A stretch of 64,000 nucleotides of DNA, taken from the NCBI RefSeq assembly GCF_037023755.1, contig NZ_CP146100.1, positions 3,248,501-3,312,500 on the forward strand. Reading direction: 5' to 3'. The DNA comes from Saccharopolyspora sp. SCSIO 74807 (GTDB taxonomy: Bacteria; Actinomycetota; Actinomycetes; Mycobacteriales; Pseudonocardiaceae). Both the position numbers and the translations under genes were made by a program. Shown here one piece after another: positions 8,622-17,400 of the stretch. Below the pieces are notes generated by a model that did not search any database, was not told where the DNA came from, and was given only the letters and a program-made list of their open reading frames with translations. Numbering within the stretch: position 1 is the stretch's first letter; each line of letters starts with the position of its first letter.

Positions 8622-10091
8622 ATGCGAAAACTTGCGCTGCCGGTGGCCTTCGCCGCCGTCGCCGCGGCGACCGCGGTGCTGGTCCCGGCGGTGTCCGCCG
8701 CGCCTGCGGCCCCGGAGGAGCTGAACTGGGGGCCGTGCCCGGACACCGGCATCCCGACGCCGGACCTGGAATGCACGACGGTGCAAGTGCCCCTGGACTA
8801 CGCGGATCCGGACGGCCGCAAGATCGACCTCGCGATCTCGCGGCTGCCGAGCAAGAACCCGGACAAGCGACGCGGCGTGCTGCTGACCAATCCGGGCGGT
8901 CCCGGCGGTGCGGGCCTGAACTACCCGCAGCTGCTGACGAACCCGGCTTTCCCGGCGCCGCTGCCGCAAGGCGTGCGCGAGCAGTACGACGTGATCGGCA
9001 TCGACCCGCGCGGCGTCGGGCACAGCGACCCGGTGACCTGCGACCTGACACCGGAGCAGCTGGCGATCGGCAACCTGCCGTACGCGAACGGCCCGGCGGA
9101 CGTCGTGCGGCAGGCGGAGGTCGCGAAGGCGGAAGCCAGGCAGTGCGCGGATTCCGCGACCGGATCGATGCTGCCGCACATGACCACGGCGAACACCGCG
9201 CGGGACATGGACCGGGTCCGCGCGGCGCTCGGTGAGTCCAAGGTGTCCTACCTCGGCGCGTCGTACGGGACGTACCTGGGGGCGGTCTACACGACGATGT
9301 TCCCGCAGCGCAGCGACCGGTTCGTGCTGGACAGCAACCTCGGCCCGGGCGGCTACGACATCGAAGCGATGCGCGGCTTCGGCCGCGGCATGCAGGACCG
9401 GTTCCCGGACTTCGCGGAGTTCGCCGCCGCGCACCCGGAGCACGGGCTGGGCACGACTCCTGCCGAGGTGACCGCCAAGTACCACGAGCTGGCCGACCGG
9501 CTGGACCGGAATCCTGTCGCGGGCTACGACGGATCGATCTTCCGCGGCATGACGTTCACCTTGTTGTACAACGACGATCTGGGCACGTTGGCGCAGGGGT
9601 GGCGCGCCCTCGATCACGGCGAGGACCCGAAGCTGCCGGGTGGCGTCCCGACCGCGACGGACAACGTCATGGCCGCGCGGTTCGCCGTGGTCTGCGGCGA
9701 GTCGGATTGGCCGCGGTCGGTGCAGAGCTACCAGCGGGACGTGGCGGTCGACCGGAAGCGGTACCCGCTGATCGGCGCGGCCGCCGCGAACATCTCGGCG
9801 TGCGCGTACTGGTCGAAACCGGCGGCAGAGCCCCAGGTGCGGATCACCGACCGCGGCCCGTCGAACGTCCTCATGGTGCAGAACGAGCGGGACCCGGGAA
9901 CACCGCTGGCCGGCGCCCGCGAGCTGCGCTCGGCGCTCGGCGACCGCGCCCGGATGGTGACGGCCGATCAGGGCGGGCACGGCGTCTACGTGTTCGGGGC
10001 CAACCAGTGCGCGAACAACGCGGTGAACGACTTCCTGGTCACCGGTGCGCGACCCGAGCAGGATTCCTCCTGCGCGGCGGAATCCCGCTGA
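8622..10091 (+). CDS. Secreted tripeptidyl aminopeptidase-like alpha/beta hydrolase (peptidase family S33)
   Basis: This 489-residue precursor starts at ATG 8622, preceded by GGAAAGGAA. A Sec signal peptide covers residues about 1-29 (hydrophobic run AAVAAATAVLVPAVSAAP). The mature part follows the Streptomyces Tap/SlpD pattern: an N-terminal segment with paired cysteines, the oxyanion loop TNPGGPGGAG, nucleophile Ser in GASYGTYLG, Asp in NERDPGTPL and His in DQGGHGVY. Such enzymes remove N-terminal tripeptides from extracellular proteins and peptides. A strong hairpin terminator follows, so it is a single-gene unit. Confidence 0.88.
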   Translation: MRKLALPVAFAAVAAATAVLVPAVSAAPAAPEELNWGPCPDTGIPTPDLECTTVQVPLDYADPDGRKIDLAISRLPSKNPDKRRGVLLTNPGGPGGAGLNYPQLLTNPAFPAPLPQGVREQYDVIGIDPRGVGHSDPVTCDLTPEQLAIGNLPYANGPADVVRQAEVAKAEARQCADSATGSMLPHMTTANTARDMDRVRAALGESKVSYLGASYGTYLGAVYTTMFPQRSDRFVLDSNLGPGGYDIEAMRGFGRGMQDRFPDFAEFAAAHPEHGLGTTPAEVTAKYHELADRLDRNPVAGYDGSIFRGMTFTLLYNDDLGTLAQGWRALDHGEDPKLPGGVPTATDNVMAARFAVVCGESDWPRSVQSYQRDVAVDRKRYPLIGAAAANISACAYWSKPAAEPQVRITDRGPSNVLMVQNERDPGTPLAGARELRSALGDRARMVTADQGGHGVYVFGANQCANNAVNDFLVTGARPEQDSSCAAESR

Positions 10092-10105
10092 ACGAGCTCG
10101 GACGA

Positions 10106-10140
10106 AACCCGGCCGATCGCCATCCGCGGTCGGCCGGGTT
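10106..10140 (+). terminator. Rho-independent-type terminator after the S33 peptidase
   Basis: An 11-bp perfect stem (AACCCGGCCGA at 10106-10116 and TCGGCCGGGTT at 10130-10140) with a 13-nt loop lies 14 nt after the stop codon. It isolates the peptidase from the STAND NTPase gene. Confidence 0.75.
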
Positions 10141-10275
10141 CGCGTTCGGCGGCGAGTCCGCACGCGGAACCGGAGCCTGTCGGGCGGGGCGTGCACACCA
10201 TCGGCATTCGATAGGCCCGCGCATCAGGTGTAGAAGTGGATGCCGAGATCAGGACGCACCGGCGGGAGGACGCGG

Positions 10276-12834
10276 GTGGAGAGCGAGGATTCGCGGAACG
10301 AGCCGGAAGACGTCGTGCTGAACTCGGTCGGTGGCGGAGTCAACGGCCCGGTGGTTAAGGCGAGCCGTATCCGGGACGTGATCATCCACCAGCACGCCGG
10401 TCCGCGGCCGAATCTGCCGCACCGCATCGGCGCGGTGCCTGCTCGCGTGGGGTGCTTTCAACAGCGCCGGCCGGTCGACGCGGGCGAGTTCGTGCCCGCG
10501 GGAACGGGACGAGTGCTCTCCGGCCTCGGCGGGGTGGGCAAGACGCAGCTCGCGGCCGAGCTGGCCGAACACTTGTGGTTCGAAGGCGAGATCGAGCTGC
10601 TGGTCTGGGTCGCGGCGAGCTCCCGAGAGGCGATCACCTCGGCCTACGCCGCCGCTGCCGCCGAACTCGGCTGGGACCCGGACGGGAACCCGGAGCGCGG
10701 GCCGGAACGGTTCCTGGCCGGACTCGCCTCGTCCTCGTGGCGTTGGCTGGTGGTGCTCGACGACCTGCGCAGTCCCGGCGACGCCACCGGTCTGTGGCCG
10801 CCGGACCGGCCGCAGGGCCGGACGCTCGCCACGACGCGGCGTCGCGACGCCGCGTTGGTGCACGATCGGCGCGAGCTGGTCGACATCGGCGTGTTCACCG
10901 CGGAACAGTCGCTCGCCTACCTGACGGCTCGGCTGGCCAACCGGCCGCAGGGTGCTGAAAGCGCCGCCGAGCTCACCGGTGCCGAAGGCGCCGCCGACTT
11001 CGCCGGTGCCGAAGGTGCCGCCGAGCTCGCCGCCGACCTCGGCCACCTCCCGCTGGCGCTGGCGCAGGCCGCCGCCTACCTGCTCGATGAGGATCTGGAT
11101 TGCCACGAGTACCGGGCGCTGCTGGCCGATCGGAGCCGCAGGCTCGCCGACGTGCTTCCCGAGCAGGAGGCGCTGCCGGACGAGCAGGTCGATCCGGTGA
11201 CCGCGACCTTGGCGCTGTCGGTCGAGCTGGCGGGGCGGCTGCGACCAGTGGGCTTGGCGCCGAAGGTGCTGGAAGTCGCCGCGATGCTCGACCCGCAAGG
11301 CATCCCCGCTGAAGTGTTCACCAGCACGGCGGTCCGCGCGTACCTGGAGCGGGTCACCGGTGACGCCGTGGATCAGCACGCAGTGCGCAGCGCGCTGCGG
11401 TGCCTGCATCGGCTGAACCTGATCACCGAGGACAGCGGCGCGAACTCGCGGCGAGTGCGGGTGCACGCACTGGTGCAGCGCGCGGCTCGGGACCAGCTCA
11501 CAGCAGACCAGCTCGGTGCACTGGTGCACTCCGCAGCGGACGGGCTGTACGAGACGTGGCCGCGGGAACGTTCCGGGGACCTGATCCCTACCTTGCGCAC
11601 GAACACCGAAGCGCTGCACCCGCATGCACCGGGTCATCTCTACGAGTGCTGCTGCCACCCCTTGCTGTTCCTGGTCGGGGCGAGCCTGGGCCGCAGCGGA
11701 GCGGTGACCGCCGCGGTCGAGCACTTCCAGCGGATGCGCGAGACCGCGGCGCGCTACTCCGATCCGGAACAGCACGGAGTGCTGACCATTCGCCTGGAAC
11801 TCGCGTGGTGGCGCGGGGTGGCGGGCGACCTCGATGCCGCCGTCGCCGACACGGAGCAGGTGGCCGACGTCCGTGCGCAGGCGTTCGGGCCGGACAGCCC
11901 TGCGGCGTTGGAGGCCCGCGTCAACCTCGCCCGGCTGCGTTCCGAAAGCGGTGATGTGGCCGGTGGCCTGGCCGAGTTGAACAGCGTGGTGCCCGTCCTG
12001 ATCCGGGTGCTCGGTGCCGATCACGATGACACGCTGAGTGCGCGGGTGTGCCTGGCCAACGATCAGGCCTCCCTCGGCGATATCGCGGGGTCCGTGACCG
12101 CGATGGAGGTGTTGCTGGCCGACATGCTGCGCACCCGCGAGAAGCAGGATCCGGGGGTGCTGAGCGTCCGGCACAGCCTGGCGCTGCGGCATGGTGAGGC
12201 CGGGCATGTCCAGCAGGCGGCAGCCGAATTCGGCGAGCTGCTCGAGGATCGGTTGCAGGTGCACGGACCGGACCACCCGAACACCTTGCAGACCCGCGGG
12301 TTGCTGGCCACCTATCGAGCGCGCGCGGGCGAGCCCGAGCACGCGGTGGAGGAGCTGGAGATCCTGGTGCAGGACCGGCTGCGGGTGCAGGGACCCGATC
12401 ACCCGGACACGCTGTCCACCCGGGACGAGCTGGCCACGCAGCGCGCGGCCGCGGGCGATGCGCGGGGCGCGCTGGAGGAGATGGAAGGGCTGTTGCCCGA
12501 TGCGCTGCGGGCATTGGGACGTTTGCACCCGACGACGTTGAGCATCCGGCAGGCTCTCGCCATCCGGCGCGGCGAGGCGGGCGACCCGCACGGGGCGGTC
12601 GAGTTGTTCGCCGATCTCGTTCCCGACACGCAGCGGGTGCTCGATCCACGTGCCCCCAATGCGCTGGCCGCCAGGCACAACTTCGCGTTCTGGCAGGCGG
12701 AGGCAGGCGACACCGCGCAGGCGCTGGCCGAGTTGGAGAGCCTGCTGCCCGAGATGCTCCAGGTGCTGGGCGAGGATCATCCGCACACCCGCGCGACCCG
12801 GCTCAACATCGACCGGCTGCGGGGCGAGGACTGA
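10276..12834 (+). CDS. STAND/NB-ARC-type NTPase with TPR region and short N-terminal amyloid-like motif
   Basis: GTG 10276 is chosen for the GGGAGGA at 10264-10270. The 852-residue protein has no catalytic N-terminal effector. Instead, residues 16-40 form a short motif beginning NSVGGGVNGPVVKAS, close to the glycine/valine pattern N-x-V-x-G-x-V-x-G-x-V-V seen before NLR-like proteins in actinomycetes. Then come Walker A GLGGVGKTQ (Lys89), Walker B LVVLDDL, an ARC/GxP element LGHLPLALAQ, a winged-helix region, and tetratricopeptide repeats from about residue 480 to the end (repeated LGxDHPxTL...R...A...AGD units). STAND proteins switch to oligomers on ligand recognition, and many act in phage defence. 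It converges on a Wadjet operon 4 nt beyond its stop. Confidence 0.85.
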   Translation: MESEDSRNEPEDVVLNSVGGGVNGPVVKASRIRDVIIHQHAGPRPNLPHRIGAVPARVGCFQQRRPVDAGEFVPAGTGRVLSGLGGVGKTQLAAELAEHLWFEGEIELLVWVAASSREAITSAYAAAAAELGWDPDGNPERGPERFLAGLASSSWRWLVVLDDLRSPGDATGLWPPDRPQGRTLATTRRRDAALVHDRRELVDIGVFTAEQSLAYLTARLANRPQGAESAAELTGAEGAADFAGAEGAAELAADLGHLPLALAQAAAYLLDEDLDCHEYRALLADRSRRLADVLPEQEALPDEQVDPVTATLALSVELAGRLRPVGLAPKVLEVAAMLDPQGIPAEVFTSTAVRAYLERVTGDAVDQHAVRSALRCLHRLNLITEDSGANSRRVRVHALVQRAARDQLTADQLGALVHSAADGLYETWPRERSGDLIPTLRTNTEALHPHAPGHLYECCCHPLLFLVGASLGRSGAVTAAVEHFQRMRETAARYSDPEQHGVLTIRLELAWWRGVAGDLDAAVADTEQVADVRAQAFGPDSPAALEARVNLARLRSESGDVAGGLAELNSVVPVLIRVLGADHDDTLSARVCLANDQASLGDIAGSVTAMEVLLADMLRTREKQDPGVLSVRHSLALRHGEAGHVQQAAAEFGELLEDRLQVHGPDHPNTLQTRGLLATYRARAGEPEHAVEELEILVQDRLRVQGPDHPDTLSTRDELATQRAAAGDARGALEEMEGLLPDALRALGRLHPTTLSIRQALAIRRGEAGDPHGAVELFADLVPDTQRVLDPRAPNALAARHNFAFWQAEAGDTAQALAELESLLPEMLQVLGEDHPHTRATRLNIDRLRGED
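10951..11031 (+). repeat. Three tandem 27-nt units inside the STAND gene
   Basis: Units at 10951-10977, 10978-11004 and 11005-11031 each encode nine residues (GAESAAELT, GAEGAADFA, GAEGAAELA). They sit just before the GxP motif and keep frame, so copy number can change without breaking the gene. Confidence 0.85.
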
Positions 12835-12838
12835 CGGT

Positions 12839-14128
12839 TCAGCCGGGGCGCAGGTCGTTCAGCAGGGTGGACAGGACGATCTCCTCCTCGACCGCGCGGG
12901 AGGCCGTGGACATCAGCTCGGCCAGGTCCGGGTCCCACGGCGTCTCGACCGGGGAGCCGACGAGCTGCGGCAGGTCGAGGCGGTCGGCCGCGGCGAGGTT
13001 GACTGCTTCCCGGTAGTCGGCCGCCGACATCCGCCACAGCCCCACCTCGTGCGCGGACCACAACTGCCGGGCGATCGAGACGCCCGCCCAGTCGAAATCC
13101 CCGTGGTAGCGCAGCGCAGCCCCGTCCGCGCGCAGCCGCGAGAGCAGCGACAACGCCACCGTCGTCGGCTGCCCCGACACGCACACGACCGGATGCCGGA
13201 TCTCTTCCTGCGCGGCGGCTTCCAGCACCCGCGGGTTCTCGCAGACGGCGACGACCGTGCCCGGCGCGACCAGATTCCCCGGCGCCGCGGCCAAATCCCG
13301 ATGCGTCAGATGCGTCGGCAGACCCAGCTCACCGCGCCGCAGCACCATCCGGGACCACTCGTCGTCACCGGTCAGCGGCAGTGCCCAGCACAGCACCGTG
13401 GCGGAAACCTCGTCGAGCGCGACGCCGCAGCGCTCCCACAACGCCCGCCGGTCGCGTTCGTTCGCCGGGGGATCGATGCCGTGCGCGAGCGCCGCCGCGC
13501 GCAGCACGACGCGGCTCAGCGTCGTTCCGCTGTCGAGTTCGTGCGCGCGACCGACGCGGCTCGCGAGGTCGGCGCGCGAGGTGAACGACTCCGGTTCACC
13601 GGCCGCCGGATCCAGCACCATCGCGGAGAGCGCACCGGCCGCGTGCCGCAGCACCACGTCGAGCTCTTCCTCGGCGACCCGCCCGTACTGGTGCAGCCAC
13701 TGCACCCACGGCTGCGCCCACTCGCGTTCGGCGAGGCCGTGCTCGGCGAGCGCGGCGAGGGCGGTTTCGGTGGTGCGGTCCCGCTTCTCGGCGCGCGCCG
13801 CGGTCGGCGACTCGCGCGGTTCGACGGGCCGCTCGTGCAGGATCTCCAGCACCTGCGCCAAACCGAGGCCGAAGCGGGTGTCCTCGCGCAGCACCTTGTC
13901 CAATTTGGACACCATGATGCGGGAGTGGCCGAGGTACAGCGACCGGCCGTAGACCTCGCTGACCGCCTGCCGGGTCTGCTCGTCCGGCAGCGCGACGCTG
14001 AACCTGTCCGGGTTCCGCGGTGACTCCAGCGCTTCCCGCGCAGCCGCCCAGAAATCCCGCAGCTGCTCGCCGCCCCACACCGCGCGGACGTCCGCGCGCA
14101 CCTCGTCCGATCCGGGGTCGTCGCCCAC
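12839..14128 (-). CDS. jetD: Wadjet JetD-like nuclease subunit (DUF2399/TIGR02679, Toprim)
   Basis: GTG 14128 is supported by GAGGTGGG just upstream and begins the region conserved in TIGR02679 proteins; the frame is open further upstream, but that part is repetitive. The protein is 429 residues. The C-terminal half carries the Toprim hallmarks of DUF2399: an acidic strand (GTVVAVCENPRVLEAA) and the DxD-type motif YHGDFDWAG near residues 340-348. In Wadjet systems JetD is the topoisomerase VI-like nuclease that cleaves circular plasmid DNA after loop extrusion by JetABC. It is the last gene of jetABCD, separated from jetC by 321 nt, an unusually wide gap for this operon. Confidence 0.85.
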   Translation of the reverse strand: MGDDPGSDEVRADVRAVWGGEQLRDFWAAAREALESPRNPDRFSVALPDEQTRQAVSEVYGRSLYLGHSRIMVSKLDKVLREDTRFGLGLAQVLEILHERPVEPRESPTAARAEKRDRTTETALAALAEHGLAEREWAQPWVQWLHQYGRVAEEELDVVLRHAAGALSAMVLDPAAGEPESFTSRADLASRVGRAHELDSGTTLSRVVLRAAALAHGIDPPANERDRRALWERCGVALDEVSATVLCWALPLTGDDEWSRMVLRRGELGLPTHLTHRDLAAAPGNLVAPGTVVAVCENPRVLEAAAQEEIRHPVVCVSGQPTTVALSLLSRLRADGAALRYHGDFDWAGVSIARQLWSAHEVGLWRMSAADYREAVNLAAADRLDLPQLVGSPVETPWDPDLAELMSTASRAVEEEIVLSTLLNDLRPG

Positions 14129-14449
14129 TGCTTCCCACCTCTGCCGCGAGTTCGTACAAGTCACCACCGGCGGGGGCTGCTCGGCCTGCCGCCGTTCTCG
14201 GCGCAGCGCACCAGCGTAGTCGGCGCCGAAGTTTCGATCACTCGGGAAGCGCTCCGCGAGTTCGGCCGGACCGGGCAGCGGCCCACGTGCGTGGAGCGGG
14301 TATCGGCGGACGACGTACGTCCGGCGCATCCGAGTCCGCCGCATCCGAGTCCGGAGCACCCGTGACAAGGCACGCCTTCCCCGCAGCGGCCCGGAGATCC
14401 CGCAGCTGCGCCGCCGCATACCGCGGGGACGTCCGCTTCGTTCGCCGGG
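14129..14449. other. Gap between jetC and jetD with 15-bp tandem repeat
   Basis: This 321-nt stretch holds no gene I can support. It contains a direct repeat of a 15-mer (GCATCCGAGTCCGCC/GA at 14326-14340 and 14341-14355). The jetD frame stays open across it on the minus strand, so an alternative upstream jetD start cannot be excluded, but no ribosome binding site was found for one. A jetD promoter could lie here. Confidence 0.5.
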
Positions 14450-17400
14450 TCAGGTCTCGGCGCGCTCCATGTCGCGGCCGTCCCACGTGGTGTGCGTGCA
14501 GGCGATGCCGTGGCCGCTGCGGGGGCGCAGCACGTCGTAGATGTGCATCTTCGGGATCTTCGGCGACACGCCCCACCCGCTGGGCCAGGTGATCAACCAG
14601 TCCATGTCCAGGTCCACCAGCAGGCCCAGCATCCGCGCGATCGTCGGATCGTCGAGCCGCTCGAACGCCTCGTCCAGCAGCACCAGCCGCAGCGGCCCGC
14701 GATCACCGGAGGCGACGCTGACCGCGTCGTAGAACGCCGCCGCCGCGGCGAACAGGGTGACGTAGGAGATCAGCCGCGTCTCGCCGGAGGAGAGCTGTCG
14801 CAGCCGCCGCACCCGGGGCTTGCCCTCCGGCCCGACATCGCGCACCCGCACGGTGAACGCGAACCACGAGCGGTAGTCCAGCGCCCGCGCAAGGATCTCC
14901 GCGTAGCCGCCGGTGGCGCTGTCCCGCTCGGCCTCGATCAGATCGGTGAACACGCGCCGCAGCAGCGCGTCCTGCTCCTCGCTGCGGTTGGCGAACGGGG
15001 TGCGCACCAGCTCGATGGCCTGCTTGATGTCGTCGCCCAGCGACGGCGCCGGTTCCCACTCCAGCTGCACGTGCACGCCTTGGCTGGAGCGGGCGCCGTC
15101 GAGCACCTCGTTCATCCGCTTGCACAGGTTCTCGGCCACCCGCATCTGCCCGCGCAGCCGCTCCGCGAGGTCGCGGATCAGGTAGTCGGCGAAGATCGAG
15201 CGGTAGCGCTCACCCAGATAGCTGCGCTGCTCGGCGAGCCGCTCGGCGACCCGGCGGGCGGCGTCGGCCACCGGCTGCGGACCTTCCTCGCCGGTCACCG
15301 TCACCGTGAGCACGCCGTGCTGGTCGCCCGCGCTGATGTCGTAGCCGCCGCTGAGCGACTGCTGCAACGCCTGGAACCGGTTGAGCACGGCGGTTTCGCC
15401 CGCGGTCTTGCGCTCGCCTGCGGCCGCCAGCAGCTCGGCGGCTCTGTCGAGTTCGGACGGAGCTTCGGCCTGCGGCGCGTCGTCGGCGTCCTCTTCGCCG
15501 ACGACCTGCGCGGCCGCCCACAGCCCCGGGATGCGCAGCGCGGCGTCGAAGGCCTCCGCGGCGGAATCCGCCTCGGACTCGCGGCCTTCGAGCTGACCGT
15601 GCTTGGTCTCCCACTGCGTCTCCAGCCGGACCACCTGCTCGCGCGCGGTGCTGATCCGCTCCCGAGCGGCAGGCAGGTCCTCGCGCAGCTGCGCGCGCTC
15701 GCGGTCCAGCGCACCGACCTTGTCGGCGATCTCACGGGCTTCACCGCCGACGGCCTCGTTCAGCTCGGCCAGTCCGGCGGCCTGCTCGGCGAACTCGGAG
15801 CAGCGCTGCTCGGCCTGCGACTCCGCCTCCATCCGGTCGGCCACCGCCGCGTCGTGGTGCAGCGAGATGTCCCGCAGGTCGGCCAGCGTGGCCAGGCAGC
15901 GGGACTCGATCGCCTCGTGCAGCGCGTCGATCGCGGAGCGGGCGTCGGTGGCCGCCCGGTTGGCGTGCTCCAGCGCCTGCGTCTCCGGCGGCAGGTCGGC
16001 TTCACCGGCCGCGCGCACCAGTTCCGAGCGGGCGGCCTGCCACCGCTGATCGGCCTGGTCGTGCTGTTCGCGGGCTTGCGCGGCGTGCCGTTGGGCGTCC
16101 TCGGCGGCTTCGTTGGCGCTGGTGAGCTTGGCGTGCGCGGTGAGCAGGTCGCCGTCGTCGGGGTAGGACTCCAGGTGCTTGTCCAGTGCCTCGGCCTGCT
16201 CGGTCGCTTCGCGGTGGCGCCGCTCGACGTCGCCGATCCGCTCGCGCAGCGCGGCCAGTTCCTCTTCGAGCTCGGCGATCCGCCGCGCGCGTGATGCTTC
16301 CCGCGCGCCGGCGCCGACGTACTCCGCGGCGTCCTTGTGCCAGCGGCCCGCGAGCACGCCCGCCCGCCAGCGGCCGTCCACCGCGACGCCCAGCCCCCGC
16401 TCGTCCGAAGCGGCCGCCGCGTCCGAAGTGGACACCGAGGCGAGCAGTGCGGCGACCCGCTCGGCGGGCACCGGCGAATCCGGCTCGGCGGCCGGAGTCA
16501 GCAGGTCGGCCAGCGTGCCGCCGGTCGCTGCGGCTACGGGCACCGCCAGCAGGTCGGCAGGCTCGGCGAGCTCGCCGCGTTCCGTGACCCAGGCGTTGAG
16601 CAGCCCGCTGGCCTGCAACGCCGCCTCGAGACCGGCCTGCTCGTCCGCGCCGAGCGACGGCTGGAAGTCGACCAGCCGGTAGAAGGCGCGCCCGGCGGCG
16701 GAATCCCGCTCGGCCGTGGCCCAAGCCGGGCGATCCGGGACGCGCTCGTGCCCCGCCCGCAGCTCGGCGAGTTCCTGCTCGCCGGTGCGCGCACGGGTGC
16801 GCAGCTCGTCGAGCTCGCGGTCCACCTCGGAGATCCGCTGCCGCGCCTCCTGCAGCTTCGGCCGCGCCCAGCGGCGGGTGAGTTCCCGCGCCTGGCGCGT
16901 CGCCGCGCGGTCCGCCAGCAGCGCTTCGGCCTCCGGCGGCTCCGGCACCGGATCGTCCGAAGTGGACAGCGGCCAGTCGGCTGCCCAGCGCCGGACGTTG
17001 TCCCGCCACGTGCTCGCGGCCTCGGAGAGCCCCTGGTGCGCTTCGTTGCGCCGCCCGGCGGCTTCGGTGGCGATCAGCTGCGCTTGGCGCGCCTGCTGCT
17101 GCAGCTTGGCGACCTGCTCCTGCTGGCCGTCCAGTTCCACGGCCTGCTGGTGCAGCGCCAGCGTCAACGCGCCGCGCTGCTGCGCGACCGTGCCCGCGTG
17201 CGCGGCGCGATCGGCCGCGGCGCGGTACTGCTCGGCCAGCGCGTCGGTGCCGACCTCGGGGGCGCTGCGGCGTTCGATCTCCAGCGGCTCGGCGTCGGCC
17301 TCCGGCGCCGCACGCACCCGGTCCGGAGTGCTCACCGGCTCCGCCTTCGGCACCTCCGGCGGGCGCGGCACCAGGCCGCCGTCCAGCCCGGCCGCGGACA

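Noticed and set aside
10231..12786. Long minus-strand frame opposite the STAND NTPase gene
   Set aside because: Mirror frame of a GC-rich coding gene; the plus strand has the P-loop, TPRs and a ribosome binding site.
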